Source of the DNA: Caballeronia humi
GTDB lineage: Bacteria > Pseudomonadota > Gammaproteobacteria > Burkholderiales > Burkholderiaceae
DNA length: 64,000 bases
Assembly (NCBI RefSeq): GCF_001544475.1
Contig: NZ_FCNW02000035.1
Coordinates: forward strand, 1 to 64,000
Direction: 5' to 3'
Position 1 is the first letter of the stretch. Each line of letters opens with the position of its first letter. The notes under the pieces were generated by a model. It worked only from the letters and a program-made list of their open reading frames with translations, made no database searches and was not told the origin of the DNA. The position numbers were made by a program, and so were the translations under genes. Below, in pieces: positions 41,947 to 52,028 of the stretch.

Positions 41947-44598
41947 TTACGACAAGCAGTCGCGTAAATAGTCGGCCGTGCGGCTCTCCGCCACCTTCGC
42001 GACGTCCCGCGGCGGCCCGCATGCAACCATCCTTCCGCCATCGTCGCCCGCGCCCGGACCTATGTCGATCAGCCAGTCGCTATGCGCCGCGACCCGCATG
42101 TCATGCTCGACGACGATCACCGTATTGCCCGCATCGACGAGTCCCTGCAACTGGGTCATCAGCCGGTCGACGTCGGCGGGGTGGAGGCCTGTCGTCGGTT
42201 CGTCGAGTATGTAGAGCGAGTCGCCGCGTTGCGCGCGCTGCAGTTCGGTCGCGAGCTTGATGCGTTGCGCCTCGCCGCCGGATAGCTCCGTCGCCGGCTG
42301 GCCGAGCCGCAAATAACCGAGGCCGATGTCCTGCAGCACTTGCAGCGCGCGCATGACCTGGGCTTCGTCGGCGAAGAAGTCGCAGGCGGCATCGACCGTT
42401 AACCCCAACACTTGCGCGATGTTCTTTCCGCGCCATTCGATTTCGAGCGTCGGCGCGTTGTAGCGCGTGCCGTGGCACGTCGAGCAGGGCGCGTAGACGC
42501 TGGGCAGGAACAGCAGTTCGACGCTGACGAATCCTTCGCCCTCGCACGTCGGGCATCGGCCCTTCGCGACGTTGAACGAGAAACGGCCTGCGTCGTAGCG
42601 ACGCTTGCGCGCGGCGGGCGTCTCGGCGAAGAGCTTGCGCACGTGATCGAAGAGGCCGGTGTAAGTCGCCAGATTCGAGCGCGGCGTGCGTCCGATCGGC
42701 TTCTGGTCGACGCGCACGAGCCGCCGGATCGCGTCCATCCCTTCGACGATATCGCCGCCCGTCGGCTGCGTATCGGCGGCCAGGAGCGGATCGAGTTCTT
42801 CGTCCGCATCCGGTGTGATCGTGCGTCCGAGCCGGCCCGCGACGAGCTCCGGCAACGCCTGGCTCACGAGGCTCGATTTGCCCGAGCCCGACACACCGGT
42901 CACCGTCGTGAAGCAGCCGAGCGGAAACGCGGCATCGAGCGCGTGCAGGTTGTTGTGCTTGATCTTCGCGAGCCGCAGCCAGCCGGAAGGCGTGCGCGGC
43001 GTATGGGCGGCGCGCTTTTGCGTACCGAAGAGGTGCTTGCGCGTCTGCGACGCTTCGACCTTCGCGAGCCCCAACGGCTGGCCGCTGTACACCACATGAC
43101 CACCCGCTTCGCCCGCCGCCGGGCCGACATCGACGAGCCAGTCCGCGCGACGCATCATGTTGAGATCGTGCTCGACGACGAAAAGTGAATTGCCCGCCGC
43201 CTTGAGACGTTCGAGCGCCGTGAACAGCGCTTCGCCATCGGCAGGGTGCAGCCCCGCCGATGGCTCGTCGAGCACGTACACGACGCCGAATAGTTGCGAG
43301 GCGAGTTGCGTCGCGAGCCGCAGGCGCTGCAGTTCGCCCGATGAAAGCGTGGGCGTCGCGCGATCCAGCGCGAGATAGCCGAGCCCGAGGTCCATGAGCG
43401 TCGTGAGGCGTTCGAGCAACTCCTCCGCGATGCGCTGCGCCGCGACGCGCTTCTCGTCCGACATGTTCGGGGTGCGCCGCACGTTGGGCGCCGCCTTGTG
43501 CGCCGAGCCGCCGGCCGCGACGCGCCGCTCGGTCGCCTCGCGCATCGCCTGCTTGCCGAGGATCGCGCTGTCGCCGTCGATGCCGTGCGTGTGCGCGGGC
43601 AGTTCGCCGCGCGCGATCGGCCCGAGCAGATCGGCCAGGCGCGTGAGCGGCATCTGCGAGAACGCGGCGATGTCAAGCCCGGCGAACGTCACCGACAACG
43701 CTTCGCTCTTCAACCGCTTGCCGTGACACGCCGGACATTCGCTGCCGATCATGTAGCGCGACACGCGTTTCTTCATCAGCGCGCTTTGCGTATTCGCGAA
43801 CGTGTGCAGGACATAGCGGCGCGCGCCGGTGAACGTGCCCTGATAGCTCGGCTCCATCTTGCGTTTGAGCGCGACGCGCGTTTCCCCGGGCGTCAAGCCG
43901 GCGTAGACGGGCACGGTCGGCGTTTCGTCGGTGAAGAGGATCCAGTCGCGATCCTTCTTCGGCAGATCGCGCCACGGGGTATCGACGTCGTAGCCGAGCG
44001 TGACGAGGATGTCGCGCAGATTTTGCCCGTGCCACGCGGGCGGCCACGCGGCGATCGCGCGTTCGCGAATCGTGAGCGTGTCGTCGGGTACCATCGATTT
44101 TTCGGTGACTTCGTACACGCGCCCGAGACCGTGGCACGTCGGGCAGGCGCCCTGGACCGTGTTTGGCGAGAAGTCCTCGGCGTAGAGCATCGGCTGCTTC
44201 GGCGGATAGCTGCCGGTTCGCGAATACAGCATGCGTACGAGGCTGGATAGCGTCGTCACGCTGCCCACCGACGAGCGCGCGCTCGGCGTGCCGCGCTGCT
44301 GCTGGAGCGCGACAGCGGGCGGCAACCCTTCGATCGAATCGAATTCAGGCACGCCGACCTGTTCGATCAGCCGACGCGCGTAAGGCGCGACCGATTCGAA
44401 ATAGCGCCGCTGCGCCTCGGCGTAAAGCGTGCCGAACGCAAGCGACGACTTGCCGGAGCCGGACACACCCGTGAACACGACGAGCGCATCGCGGGGAATG
44501 TCGACGTCGATGTTTTTCAGATTGTGTTCGCGCGCGCCGCGCACGCGCACGAAGCCATTGCGCGCGGCTTCGGGAGAAGGTTTCGGACGGGAGTTCAT
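41947..44598 (-). CDS. UvrA2-like excinuclease ABC subunit A, lacking the UvrB-binding domain
   Basis: An 883-aa double ABC ATPase. Two Walker A motifs (GVSGSGKSS, near residues 44 and 535), ABC signature blocks '[12 protein letters not shown]' and '[12 protein letters not shown]', two Walker B motifs ('[12 protein letters not shown]' and '[12 protein letters not shown]'), and zinc motifs 'CPTCHGLG', 'CPACHGKR', 'CPTCEGEG', 'CSTCHGTR'. Canonical UvrA is about 940 aa and has a UvrB-binding insert of about 120 residues between the first Walker A region and the first zinc motif; here that stretch is reduced to '[36 protein letters not shown]'. Start at 44598 (MNSRPKPS). Class II (UvrA2) proteins tolerate or process bulky adducts and intercalators. 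Confidence 0.88.
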   Translation of the reverse strand: MNSRPKPSPEAARNGFVRVRGAREHNLKNIDVDIPRDALVVFTGVSGSGKSSLAFGTLYAEAQRRYFESVAPYARRLIEQVGVPEFDSIEGLPPAVALQQQRGTPSARSSVGSVTTLSSLVRMLYSRTGSYPPKQPMLYAEDFSPNTVQGACPTCHGLGRVYEVTEKSMVPDDTLTIRERAIAAWPPAWHGQNLRDILVTLGYDVDTPWRDLPKKDRDWILFTDETPTVPVYAGLTPGETRVALKRKMEPSYQGTFTGARRYVLHTFANTQSALMKKRVSRYMIGSECPACHGKRLKSEALSVTFAGLDIAAFSQMPLTRLADLLGPIARGELPAHTHGIDGDSAILGKQAMREATERRVAAGGSAHKAAPNVRRTPNMSDEKRVAAQRIAEELLERLTTLMDLGLGYLALDRATPTLSSGELQRLRLATQLASQLFGVVYVLDEPSAGLHPADGEALFTALERLKAAGNSLFVVEHDLNMMRRADWLVDVGPAAGEAGGHVVYSGQPLGLAKVEASQTRKHLFGTQKRAAHTPRTPSGWLRLAKIKHNNLHALDAAFPLGCFTTVTGVSGSGKSSLVSQALPELVAGRLGRTITPDADEELDPLLAADTQPTGGDIVEGMDAIRRLVRVDQKPIGRTPRSNLATYTGLFDHVRKLFAETPAARKRRYDAGRFSFNVAKGRCPTCEGEGFVSVELLFLPSVYAPCSTCHGTRYNAPTLEIEWRGKNIAQVLGLTVDAACDFFADEAQVMRALQVLQDIGLGYLRLGQPATELSGGEAQRIKLATELQRAQRGDSLYILDEPTTGLHPADVDRLMTQLQGLVDAGNTVIVVEHDMRVAAHSDWLIDIGPGAGDDGGRMVACGPPRDVAKVAESRTADYLRDCLS

Positions 44599-44630
44599 GC
44601 GCTGCGCACGCAGCAATCCGCAGGCCCGCG

Positions 44631-44933
44631 CTATCCAGGCAACTTCGCCGCGAGCACCTCGACGTTCACGATTTCCGGCGGGTTCGCGAAGAGATCGGCG
44701 GCTTTCGCCATCAGCGCCTCCGCGACCTTGCCCGCGAGATGCGCTTGACGGCCGGCGTCGTCGGGGAATGCATCGAAGATGCCGAAGGTGGACGGCCCGA
44801 GGCGCAAGCCGAACCACGCGATCGTCGCGGGCTCCGCTTCGACGAGCGGCAATCCGCTCAATAAAAACGCTTCGACTTCCTGCTCCTTGCCCGGCGCAGC
44901 TTCCAGCCGGACGAACAACGCGGTCTTGACCAT
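44631..44933 (-). CDS. Antibiotic-biosynthesis-monooxygenase (ABM) domain protein
   Basis: A 100-aa dimeric alpha/beta-barrel protein: '[24 protein letters not shown]', '[40 protein letters not shown]'. ABM proteins act as quinol monooxygenases or quinone-related small enzymes. GGAG lies 8 nt upstream of the ATG at 44933. Same strand as the UvrA2 gene 32 bp downstream; perhaps cotranscribed. Confidence 0.84.
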   Translation of the reverse strand: MVKTALFVRLEAAPGKEQEVEAFLLSGLPLVEAEPATIAWFGLRLGPSTFGIFDAFPDDAGRQAHLAGKVAEALMAKAADLFANPPEIVNVEVLAAKLPG

Positions 44934-45044
44934 GACATTGCTCCGATTGCACCCACTTGGGGTGAGGAACAAATAATACGTGCTCCACGCGCTGCCTGTC
45001 GGTATTGATCATAATGACGCACAGCGAAGAACGCGAGGACACTC

Positions 45045-45707
45045 ATGATCGGCAGCCTCATCTCGGACATCCTGTTCGGTTTCACCGGATTGATCAGCAT
45101 CATCAATCCGCTCGCCGTCGCGTTCGTGTTTCTCGACCGCACCGAGGGCATGACGAACGCCGAGCGCGACGCACTCGCGAAGAAGGTGTCGATCAACTCG
45201 ATGTGCGTGCTGCTCGTCGCGTTCTTCGCCGGCACGCCGATCCTGCATCTCTTCGGCATCTCGATCGAGGCGCTGCGCATCGGCGGTGGCCTCGCGGTCG
45301 CGGTGAGCGGCTGGCAGATGCTCAACGCGCCCGACGTGCGCACGAAGGAAGCGACCGCGCGCAACGTCGATGCCGACAACGCCATGTCGAAGGCGTTCTT
45401 TCCGCTGACGATTCCGCTCACCACGGGCCCCGGTTCGATCGCGACCGCCGTCGCGCTCAACGCGAACCGCACGCACAAGCTGTCCGAGTTCGTGACGTCG
45501 GCGGTGGCATCGATTGCGATCTCGATGCTGATCGCGATCGCGGTCTTTTTTACGCTGAGCCACTCGGCACGATTCGCGCGCTATCTGGGTATCGAAGGGA
45601 CGAAGGTCGCGATGCGGATCTCGTCGTTTCTGCTGCTGTGCGTGGGCGTGCAGATCATGCTGACCGGCTTCTCCGAATTCCTGATCCCGATCGCGAGCGC
45701 GCGCTAG
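45045..45707 (+). CDS. MarC family integral membrane protein
   Basis: A 220-aa protein with six TM helices. It begins 'ISDILFGFTGLISIINPLAVAFVFL' and contains the family signature FFPLTIPLTTGPGSIAT plus a C-terminal 'LLLCVGVQIMLTGFSEFL'. MarC/UPF0056 proteins have no established transport substrate and were wrongly linked to multiple antibiotic resistance. GAGGA lies just before the ATG. Divergent from the ABM gene. Confidence 0.9.
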   Translation: MIGSLISDILFGFTGLISIINPLAVAFVFLDRTEGMTNAERDALAKKVSINSMCVLLVAFFAGTPILHLFGISIEALRIGGGLAVAVSGWQMLNAPDVRTKEATARNVDADNAMSKAFFPLTIPLTTGPGSIATAVALNANRTHKLSEFVTSAVASIAISMLIAIAVFFTLSHSARFARYLGIEGTKVAMRISSFLLLCVGVQIMLTGFSEFLIPIASAR

Positions 45708-45763
45708 CCGCAAAAGCCAAGCGGGCCGCCGAAGCGACCCGCCGGGCGGTCAGGCCAACACGA

Positions 45764-46939
45764 TCAGAACTTGTGACGCATGCCGATACGCACCGCCACC
45801 TGATTGTTCGACCCCGTACCCGACGTACCGAAATAGCTCGTGCTCGAACCGATCTGCGCCTGTGTATCGACGCCGTTGTTCGAGCCCGACGCATGCTGAT
45901 AGATGCCGAGCAGATACACGTCGGTGCGCTTGCTGAGCGCGTAGTCGACGCTTGCATCGACCTGTTGCCACTTGCCCTGTGCCGCGTCCGTCAGCTTCAT
46001 GTAGGTGTAGCCGAGGCCGCCGGTCAGCGCCTGCGTGAACGCGTACTTGCCGCCCAGTTCGTACGCGTTGAACTTCGAGGTCGCGCCGGTGAGCGATTCG
46101 AAGCGCGTGTTGGTCCAGAGTCCGAACACCGTCGCGCCGCCGAACGCATAGTTCGCGCCGACACCGAACGTGCGCAGGTCCTTCGTGCCGCCGGTCGAGA
46201 CGTTCGCGATGGTCGTGCTGAACGCGGGCGTCGCCGCGCCGGGGAAGCGGATGTCGGTGTACGCAGCGCCGATGCCGAAGGTGCCGAGCTTGTAGTTCAG
46301 GCCGAAGCTGTACGCACGCGAGGAGCCTTGCGTCGTGACGCCGGCGGTGGTCGTCGTCGGGGTGCCGGCGAAAGCGCCCGCCTGATTCGAGAAGCCGTAC
46401 ATGCCGCCGAACGTCACGCCGTAGAACGTCGCGCTGCTGAACTTCACTGCGTTGTTGATGCTGCTCGACGTCAGTTGATCGACGTCGTTGATGTGGTACG
46501 CGTAGTTGCCCGCAACGGTCTGGCCGCCGATCGAGTAGTTGCTGCCGAGATAGTCGGTCGAGAACGAGTACTGGCGGCCGAGCGTCAGCGAGCCGACGTC
46601 GTTCTTCGCGAGACCCACGTACGCCTGACGTCCGAACAGCGCGCCGCCCTGACCGAGCGTGCCGTTGCCGCTGTTGAAACCGTTCTCCAGCACGAAGATC
46701 GCCTTCAGTCCGCCGCCCAGGTCTTCCGTGCCGCGCAGGCCCCAGCGGCTGCCTTGCGCGACGCCGTCGTCGTACTTGAAGAGATGGTCGCTGCCCGTGC
46801 GCGTCGCGCTGTTGTTCACGTAGCTGATACCCGCATCGATGATGCCGTACAGCGTGACGCTGCTTTGCGCCTGCGCCGTGGTCGATGCGAAAGCGGCAAA
46901 GGCGGCGAGCGCGGCGGTTGCCAGCAAATTCTTGTTCAA
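45764..46939 (-). CDS. Outer-membrane porin (Gram-negative trimeric porin family)
   Basis: A 391-aa porin. Signal peptide of about 24 residues ('LLATAALAAFAAFASTTAQA'), mature start QSSVTLYGIIDAGISYV, the usual betaproteobacterial OpcP/OmpC opening. 'RQAYVGLAKNDVGSLTLGRQY' holds the conserved L3 beginning, and the protein ends with terminal phenylalanine ('VAVRIGMRHKF'). The start is probably TTG at 46939, behind GGAG with 7-nt spacing; no ATG lies near. The 16-strand barrel allows diffusion of small solutes. Confidence 0.94.
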   Translation of the reverse strand: MNKNLLATAALAAFAAFASTTAQAQSSVTLYGIIDAGISYVNNSATRTGSDHLFKYDDGVAQGSRWGLRGTEDLGGGLKAIFVLENGFNSGNGTLGQGGALFGRQAYVGLAKNDVGSLTLGRQYSFSTDYLGSNYSIGGQTVAGNYAYHINDVDQLTSSSINNAVKFSSATFYGVTFGGMYGFSNQAGAFAGTPTTTTAGVTTQGSSRAYSFGLNYKLGTFGIGAAYTDIRFPGAATPAFSTTIANVSTGGTKDLRTFGVGANYAFGGATVFGLWTNTRFESLTGATSKFNAYELGGKYAFTQALTGGLGYTYMKLTDAAQGKWQQVDASVDYALSKRTDVYLLGIYQHASGSNNGVDTQAQIGSSTSYFGTSGTGSNNQVAVRIGMRHKF

Positions 46940-47170
46940 AACTTTCTCCGATGAGCGATGTGGTTGATGTCGTCGGCGACCCGAGGCTCTTCGGCCCGTA
47001 GCGGCGACGGGCGGAATGTAGCGGACGCTCAAGAAACAAATGTGACAGCGCTCTCGAAGTTCGCGATTCCATACATCGCCGTCGCCCATAAGCACATGAA
47101 AATTGATTGGTTAGCGCGAGCTGGCGCGCGCGCTACGATGCGCGTCCACGCTCAACTTGATTTGACTTTC

Positions 47171-47974
47171 ATGCTCAGAAGAACACTCCTTGCCCGTATC
47201 GCCGCTGTCGCTTTCGGCGCGCTCGTGATCAACGCCCACGCGGATGACGCCGTCCTCAAGATCGGTACGATGAGCGGGCCCGATGCGCAGATCTGGACCG
47301 AAGTGACGAAGGTCGCCGCACGCGACGGCCTCAAGCTCAAGGTCATCGAATTCAACGACTACGTGCAGCCGAACGCCGCGCTCGACGCCGGTGATCTCGA
47401 TGCGAACGGCTTTCAGCACCAGCCGTTTCTCGACAGCCAGATCAAGCAGCGCGGCTACAAGATCGTCAACGTCGGCCTGACGTATGTTTCGCCGATGGGC
47501 TTCTATTCGAAGAAGCTGAAGTCGCTCAAGGACTTGCCGCAGGGCGCCAAGGTCGGCATCCAGAACGATCCGTCGAACGGTAACCGCGCGTTGCTGCTGC
47601 TGCAAAAGTACGGCGTGATCAAGCTCAAGGCGGGCGCCGGCACGAACGGCAGCAACGCGACGCCGCTCGATGTCGCGGAAAATCCGAAGAAGATCAAGCT
47701 CGTTGAACTCGATGCCGCGCAACTGCCGCGCACGCTTTCCGATCTCGATGCCGCTTCGATCAATACCGATTACGCGGTGAAAGCGGGCTTGTCGCCCGTG
47801 AAGGACGCGATCGCAATCGAAGACCTGAAGGGCCCGTACGCGAACCTGATCGCCGTGCGCGAGCAGGATCGCAGCAAGCCGTGGGTGAAGAAGCTCGTGG
47901 CGGCGTATGAATCGCCGGAAGTGAAGCAGTACATCGACACGCAGTTCAAGGGCGCGATCATCCCGTCATTCTGA
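47171..47974 (+). CDS. MetQ/NlpA-family substrate-binding protein (orphan)
   Basis: A 267-aa methionine-uptake type receptor. 'AVLKIGTMSGPDAQIWTEVTKVAARDGLKLKVIEFNDYVQPNAAL' and 'DLDANGFQHQPFLDSQIKQRGYKIV' are typical of MetQ. Signal peptide 'MLRRTLLARIAAVAFGALVINAHA' has no lipobox cysteine, so it would be a soluble periplasmic protein, unlike MetQ lipoproteins. No metN or metI genes are adjacent. Start at 47171 (MLRRTLL); upstream Mets are possible but poorer. Confidence 0.85.
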   Translation: MLRRTLLARIAAVAFGALVINAHADDAVLKIGTMSGPDAQIWTEVTKVAARDGLKLKVIEFNDYVQPNAALDAGDLDANGFQHQPFLDSQIKQRGYKIVNVGLTYVSPMGFYSKKLKSLKDLPQGAKVGIQNDPSNGNRALLLLQKYGVIKLKAGAGTNGSNATPLDVAENPKKIKLVELDAAQLPRTLSDLDAASINTDYAVKAGLSPVKDAIAIEDLKGPYANLIAVREQDRSKPWVKKLVAAYESPEVKQYIDTQFKGAIIPSF

Positions 47975-48018
47975 GCTTCTGGTTATGCTCGCGGTTCACT
48001 CAATGCGAGCATGGTCCT

Positions 48019-48387
48019 ATGGATGAGAACGGTATTCGCGATCTTGAAACGCGCCTGGCGAAGGCAATGCAGGCATCCGACGTCGACGCGCTGGACACGC
48101 TCCTCGCCGACGATCTCACTTTCGTCGATGCAACGGGCAAGGTCTGGAGCAAGGCTGACGATCTGAACGGGCATCGCTACGGCGTGCAACGCATCGAGCA
48201 GCTCGACGTGCAGGAGCAATCGATCCGCGTGTACGAGAAGTGCGCGATTACCGTGTCGAAGGTCGCGTTGCGCGGGACGTTCGGCGGCGCGCCGTTCGCC
48301 GGAAGCCTGCGCTACACGCGCACGTGGTGCGAGACGGCGAGCGGCTGGCGGATCGTCGCCGCGCAGTGCAGTCTCGTGCCGTTTTAA
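48019..48387 (+). CDS. DUF4440/SnoaL-like protein
   Basis: A 122-aa NTF2-fold protein: 'LETRLAKAMQASDVDALDTLLADDLTFVDATGKVWSKADDLNGHRYG' and 'LRYTRTWCETASGWRIVAAQCS' are the DUF4440 signature. Function unknown. Its stop overlaps the stop of the convergent monooxygenase gene by 4 nt. A hairpin ATGCTCGC-N12-GCGAGCAT (47985-48012) lies directly upstream without a T-run. Confidence 0.82.
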   Translation: MDENGIRDLETRLAKAMQASDVDALDTLLADDLTFVDATGKVWSKADDLNGHRYGVQRIEQLDVQEQSIRVYEKCAITVSKVALRGTFGGAPFAGSLRYTRTWCETASGWRIVAAQCSLVPF

Positions 48388-49613
48388 ACCACATCCTCGG
48401 CGAAGAAGCGGCGCCGTGCCGCTTCGTCGCTGGGCGTATCTGGACCCAGCGCGAGCATGTCGGGCGCGCGGGCCGGCTCCCTGGCGAGATTCGGAAAGAC
48501 GTGTGCGCGACGCGCGTCGGCGGCAGGGCCTGTCTCGTACATCAGCAGCGTGAACCAGCTTTGCACGCGATGCAGCGCGGCGTAGTACGCGTCGTGTTCC
48601 CTTGCGTAGGCGCGGGCGGCCTGATCCCATTGATCGTTGGCGAGCAAGTGGTCACGCAGTACGCGCACGTCGCGCAGCGTCAGCGCCAGCCCGCAGCCCC
48701 ACGCGGGATTGCTGGCCGCGGCCGCATCGCCGATCAAGACCACGCCGTCGCGATACGGATGCGCGACCCACGTATCAGCGCCCGGGTACGCAGCAAGCGG
48801 CCCCGCCGCTTCGGCGTTTTCATACCACTCGGCGGGGGCGCCGGTTTCGATGCACGAAGTCACGAAGTCGCCGGCATGACCGTTGCCGCTCATCGTGCGC
48901 GGCGCATTCTTCGACGAATACACGAAGTACGAGCGAAAGCGCTCCTCGCCGAGCGGAAAGACGAGCGCCGCGCGTCCTTCTGCGGGATTCTGGACGTATT
49001 GAACGGTGTTGCCGGGGAGTTTCAGGCCTTCGTGCAGAACGCCCGCGATCATCAGCGAGTGCTCGTCGCGCTTCACCGTGAATCCCGCTGACGTGCGTAC
49101 CTTCGAGCACCGTCCGTCGGCGCCGACTACGAGCCTCGCCGTCACGCGTTCCTCGCCATGTGCGCCGCGCATGCGCAGTGTCGCCGGACTACCGCATTCC
49201 ACCGCCGTGAATTCGACGCCGCGCCGCACGTGCGCGCCCGCGGCTTCGGCGGCATCGAGAAGCTGGCGCTGCATCGCGGGGTGGTAGAAGTCGAGACAGC
49301 CTTGACGGCCGGGCGTCGTTTCGATGAGATCGCGGCAATCGCGCGGCGCACCGCCGATATAGCGCTTCCAGTAGCGGATTTCGACCGCGCCGGCGGTATC
49401 GAGAAGATCGTCGATGCCGAGCGCCGTTGCTTCCGCGCGGCCCCACGGCAGCATGCCTTCGCCGCGCACGCGATCCTTGAAGGCGATCACGCGCTCTATC
49501 ACGAGCGCGCGCAGGCCGCTTCCTGCAAGTGAGCGCGCGAGCGTCGCGCCTGCAAGCCCTCCGCCGACGATGGCGACGTCATAGTCGGACGGTGTCAATT
49601 GGACGCTCCTCAC
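48384..49613 (-). CDS. FAD-dependent monooxygenase (group A flavoprotein)
   Basis: A 409-aa flavoprotein of the PHBH/squalene-epoxidase-like fold. 'DYDVAIVGGGLAGATLARSLAGSGLRALVIER' is the Rossmann GxGxxG, 'LVVGADGRCSKVR' the DG motif, and 'DGVVLIGDAAAASNPAWGCGLALTLRDVRVL' the GD motif that binds FAD ribityl. Hydroxylates or epoxidises an organic substrate that is not identifiable. No reductase or ring-cleavage gene is adjacent. Confidence 0.87.
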   Translation of the reverse strand: MRSVQLTPSDYDVAIVGGGLAGATLARSLAGSGLRALVIERVIAFKDRVRGEGMLPWGRAEATALGIDDLLDTAGAVEIRYWKRYIGGAPRDCRDLIETTPGRQGCLDFYHPAMQRQLLDAAEAAGAHVRRGVEFTAVECGSPATLRMRGAHGEERVTARLVVGADGRCSKVRTSAGFTVKRDEHSLMIAGVLHEGLKLPGNTVQYVQNPAEGRAALVFPLGEERFRSYFVYSSKNAPRTMSGNGHAGDFVTSCIETGAPAEWYENAEAAGPLAAYPGADTWVAHPYRDGVVLIGDAAAASNPAWGCGLALTLRDVRVLRDHLLANDQWDQAARAYAREHDAYYAALHRVQSWFTLLMYETGPAADARRAHVFPNLAREPARAPDMLALGPDTPSDEAARRRFFAEDVV

Positions 49614-49680
49614 ACGCGGCGGGCCTCGATCGGCCCATGCTATGCCGGAGCGTCTTCGCTATGCAATTAACGCGAACTCA

Positions 49681-50796
49681 CTACGCCGACAGCAGCGACC
49701 CCGTACGGAACGCCTTCGCGCCCGCGATGCGCGCCACTTCGAGCCCCGCAGTGGCAAAGCGCGTGATGTGCCGCGCGTACATCACGCCGGAGGTCGTGCA
49801 CTTGAGCGTGGTAACGGTATCGGTGAGCGGATCGACGACATCGGCGATCGCTTCGCCCGCCTCGATGAACGCGCCGACCTTCGCGCGAAACACGAGCACG
49901 CCCGACACCGGCGCGACGATCGGCTCGGCGCCCGCGAGCGGCGTCGCGGGGAAGGGCAGCGCCGGCAGGGGCGCGGCGGGTGCATCGATCACGCCGCGAT
50001 GGATCAGGAAATTGACGATGCCTTGCGCGTCCGCTTCGGCGAATTCGTACGACACATCGTGCTGGCTGCGCAATTCGACCGTCACCGAGATGCCGCCGTT
50101 CGGAATCGGGAAGCGTTCGCCGAAGCGCGAGCGCAGATCGGACCAGCAGAAGCTGTGAATTTCGTCGAACGGATTGCCGACTGAATTCAGCGCGAGCAGC
50201 GAGGCCTTCGAATCGAGATAGCGCGCGAGCGGCTCCACTTCTTCCCAGATGTCCGGATTCGTGTAGAGATGCAGCGCGGCGTCGAGGTCGCAATGCAGGT
50301 CGAGCACGACGTCGGCGTCGTAGGAGAGCTTTTGCAATGCGAGACGTTGCGATTCGAGCTCGGTGTGCGGAGTTTGCTCATCGAGCGCTTCGCGCATCGC
50401 GGTGCGCACGGCGCGCTTGTTCGCGTCGACGTCGCCGGTGAGATGCGCTTCGATGCGCGGCGCGACGAGTGCGGCGAGATCGTGGAAGTTGCGGTTGAAG
50501 TTGTGGCCGCTGTTCGCCTCGAAACGGCCGAGGAGCTGCCCGTGCAGCAACTGGTTCAGGCCGATCGGATTCGGCACCGGCACGATCACGACTTCACCGC
50601 GCAGCTTGCCCGCCGCCTCGAATTCGGCGAGATGACGGCGCAATCGCCACGCGACGAGCATGCCGGGCAGTTCGTCCGCATGCAGCGACGACTGGATGTA
50701 GATCTTCTGCCCGTCACCGGGGCCGTAATGAAAGCTCGTGATGGTGCGGGCGGTGCCGAGCGTCGGCGAAATTAGATTCTGGCTTTTGGTCTGCAT
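49681..50796 (-). CDS. Succinylglutamate desuccinylase/aspartoacylase-family zinc deacylase
   Basis: A 371-aa M14-like metallo-deacylase. Zinc ligands in 'IQSSLHADELPGMLVAW' (H-x-x-E) and 'DADVVLDLHCDLDAALH'; substrate block 'LLGRFEANSGHNFNRNFHDL'. The C-terminal 'VSGVLVFRAKVGAFIEAGEAIADVVDPLTD' is a lipoyl-like hammerhead subdomain common in this family. Start at 50796 (MQTKSQNLISPTL); the longer frame adds unrelated residues. It removes acyl groups from N-acyl amino acids, substrate unknown. Located beside an amino-acid binding protein gene, which may supply its substrates. Confidence 0.86.
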   Translation of the reverse strand: MQTKSQNLISPTLGTARTITSFHYGPGDGQKIYIQSSLHADELPGMLVAWRLRRHLAEFEAAGKLRGEVVIVPVPNPIGLNQLLHGQLLGRFEANSGHNFNRNFHDLAALVAPRIEAHLTGDVDANKRAVRTAMREALDEQTPHTELESQRLALQKLSYDADVVLDLHCDLDAALHLYTNPDIWEEVEPLARYLDSKASLLALNSVGNPFDEIHSFCWSDLRSRFGERFPIPNGGISVTVELRSQHDVSYEFAEADAQGIVNFLIHRGVIDAPAAPLPALPFPATPLAGAEPIVAPVSGVLVFRAKVGAFIEAGEAIADVVDPLTDTVTTLKCTTSGVMYARHITRFATAGLEVARIAGAKAFRTGSLLSA

Positions 50797-50964
50797 GGTC
50801 TTCGAGCGCACGACGATTGCGTCTGGTCGCGCTTGGGATGGTTGCAAAGAGGGTTGAGCGCGCGAATGACCGTTTTTCAGGGCCGCTCGCGCGTGCTTCA
50901 GACGTTCGATCTTAGCCGAAAACCGCCCGAACGAGCCCGCGAACCGGCCGCCGCTCAAATAAAA

Positions 50965-50994
50965 ACGGGCTTCGCGAGGAAACGCGAAGCCCGT
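50965..50994 (-). terminator. Rho-independent terminator
   Basis: 12-bp stem ACGGGCTTCGCG / CGCGAAGCCCGT with a 6-nt loop, followed on the minus strand by TTTTTATTT. It ends the binding-protein gene at 51038. Confidence 0.88.
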
Positions 50995-51037
50995 CGTGCG
51001 CGCCGCGGAGAGCGGCGCGGTTCGATAACGGCTTGCT

Positions 51038-51832
51038 TCAGCCGCCGTACACGTCGAAGTCGAAATACTTCTTCTCGATTTTCTTGTACGTGCCGTCCTT
51101 GATGATGTCGGCGATCGCCTTGTCGATCTTCGTCTTCAGGTCGGTGTCTTCCTTGCGCAGGCCAATGCCGGCGCCGTTGCCGAGGATCTTCGGATCGACG
51201 ATATCCTTGCCGGCGAAGTCGAAGCCCGCGCCGCGCGGTGTCTTCAGGAAGCCGATTTCGGCTTGAACGGCGTCTTGCAGCGCGCCGTCGAGACGGCCCG
51301 AGATCAGGTCGGCGTAGACCTGGTCCTGGTTCTGGTACGGCGTGACCTTCGCGCCCTTCGGTGCCCACATGGTCTTGGCGTACGTTTCCTGGATAGTGCC
51401 TTGCTCCACGCCGATGTTCTTGCCAGCGAGGCTTTCAGGCGTCGGCAGGAGGCCGCTGCCCTTCTTCGTGACGAGGCGCGTCGGCGTGTTGAACAGCTTG
51501 CTCGAGAACGCGATCTGTTCGGCGCGTTGCGGGGTCATCGACATCGACGAAAGCACGCCGTCGAACTTCTTCGCCTTGAGCGCCGGGATCATGCCGTCGA
51601 AATCGTTCTCGACCCACACGCACTTGGCCTTCAGGCGCGCGCAGATTTCGTTGCCGAGATCGACGTCGAAGCCGACCAGCTTGCCGTCCGGACCCTTCGA
51701 CTCGAACGGGGGATAGCTTGCGTCGACACCGAAGCGGATCGTCGAATAGTCCTTGGCCTGCGCGGCGGTGACGGCGGTAAGCGACGTGACTGCGATGAGG
51801 GACATCGACAGGGCGGCGAGCAGTTTCTTCAC
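51038..51832 (-). CDS. Cationic/polar amino-acid ABC transporter substrate-binding protein
   Basis: A 264-aa periplasmic receptor of the LAO/HisJ/ArgT type. Signal peptide 'MKKLLAALSMSLIAVTSLTA...AQA', then 'YSTIRFGVDASYPPFESKGPDGKLVGFDVDLGNEICARLKAKCVWVENDFDGMIPALKAKKFDGVLSSMSMTPQRAEQ', the signature of lysine-arginine-ornithine binding proteins (Asp in GFDVDLGN contacts the amino acid). No permease or ATPase genes adjoin it. Region 51833-52028 between it and the next gene shows no gene. Confidence 0.92.
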   Translation of the reverse strand: MKKLLAALSMSLIAVTSLTAVTAAQAKDYSTIRFGVDASYPPFESKGPDGKLVGFDVDLGNEICARLKAKCVWVENDFDGMIPALKAKKFDGVLSSMSMTPQRAEQIAFSSKLFNTPTRLVTKKGSGLLPTPESLAGKNIGVEQGTIQETYAKTMWAPKGAKVTPYQNQDQVYADLISGRLDGALQDAVQAEIGFLKTPRGAGFDFAGKDIVDPKILGNGAGIGLRKEDTDLKTKIDKAIADIIKDGTYKKIEKKYFDFDVYGG

Positions 51833-52028
51833 TGTTTTAACTCCAGAGGGTGGTCAGTACATCCCGGACAGGTCTCGTTTCCGGGGCGGCAGCGCGAGTC
51901 GCGCCACGCGGCTTTGTATTCCGAGGATCGTGTCCTGTCAGAATCCGCAGCAGATTAACATCCCAAAATAGTTGCGGAGTTAGTGAAAGCCCGGATGGTG
52001 CGTGTTTAGAGTCAATCTTCGCGGGGGT

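Noticed and set aside
47985-48012. Hairpin ATGCTCGC/GCGAGCAT after the MetQ gene as a terminator
   Set aside because: The 12-nt loop and the missing T-run make it weak; it also lies in the leader of the next gene. Not listed as a separate feature.
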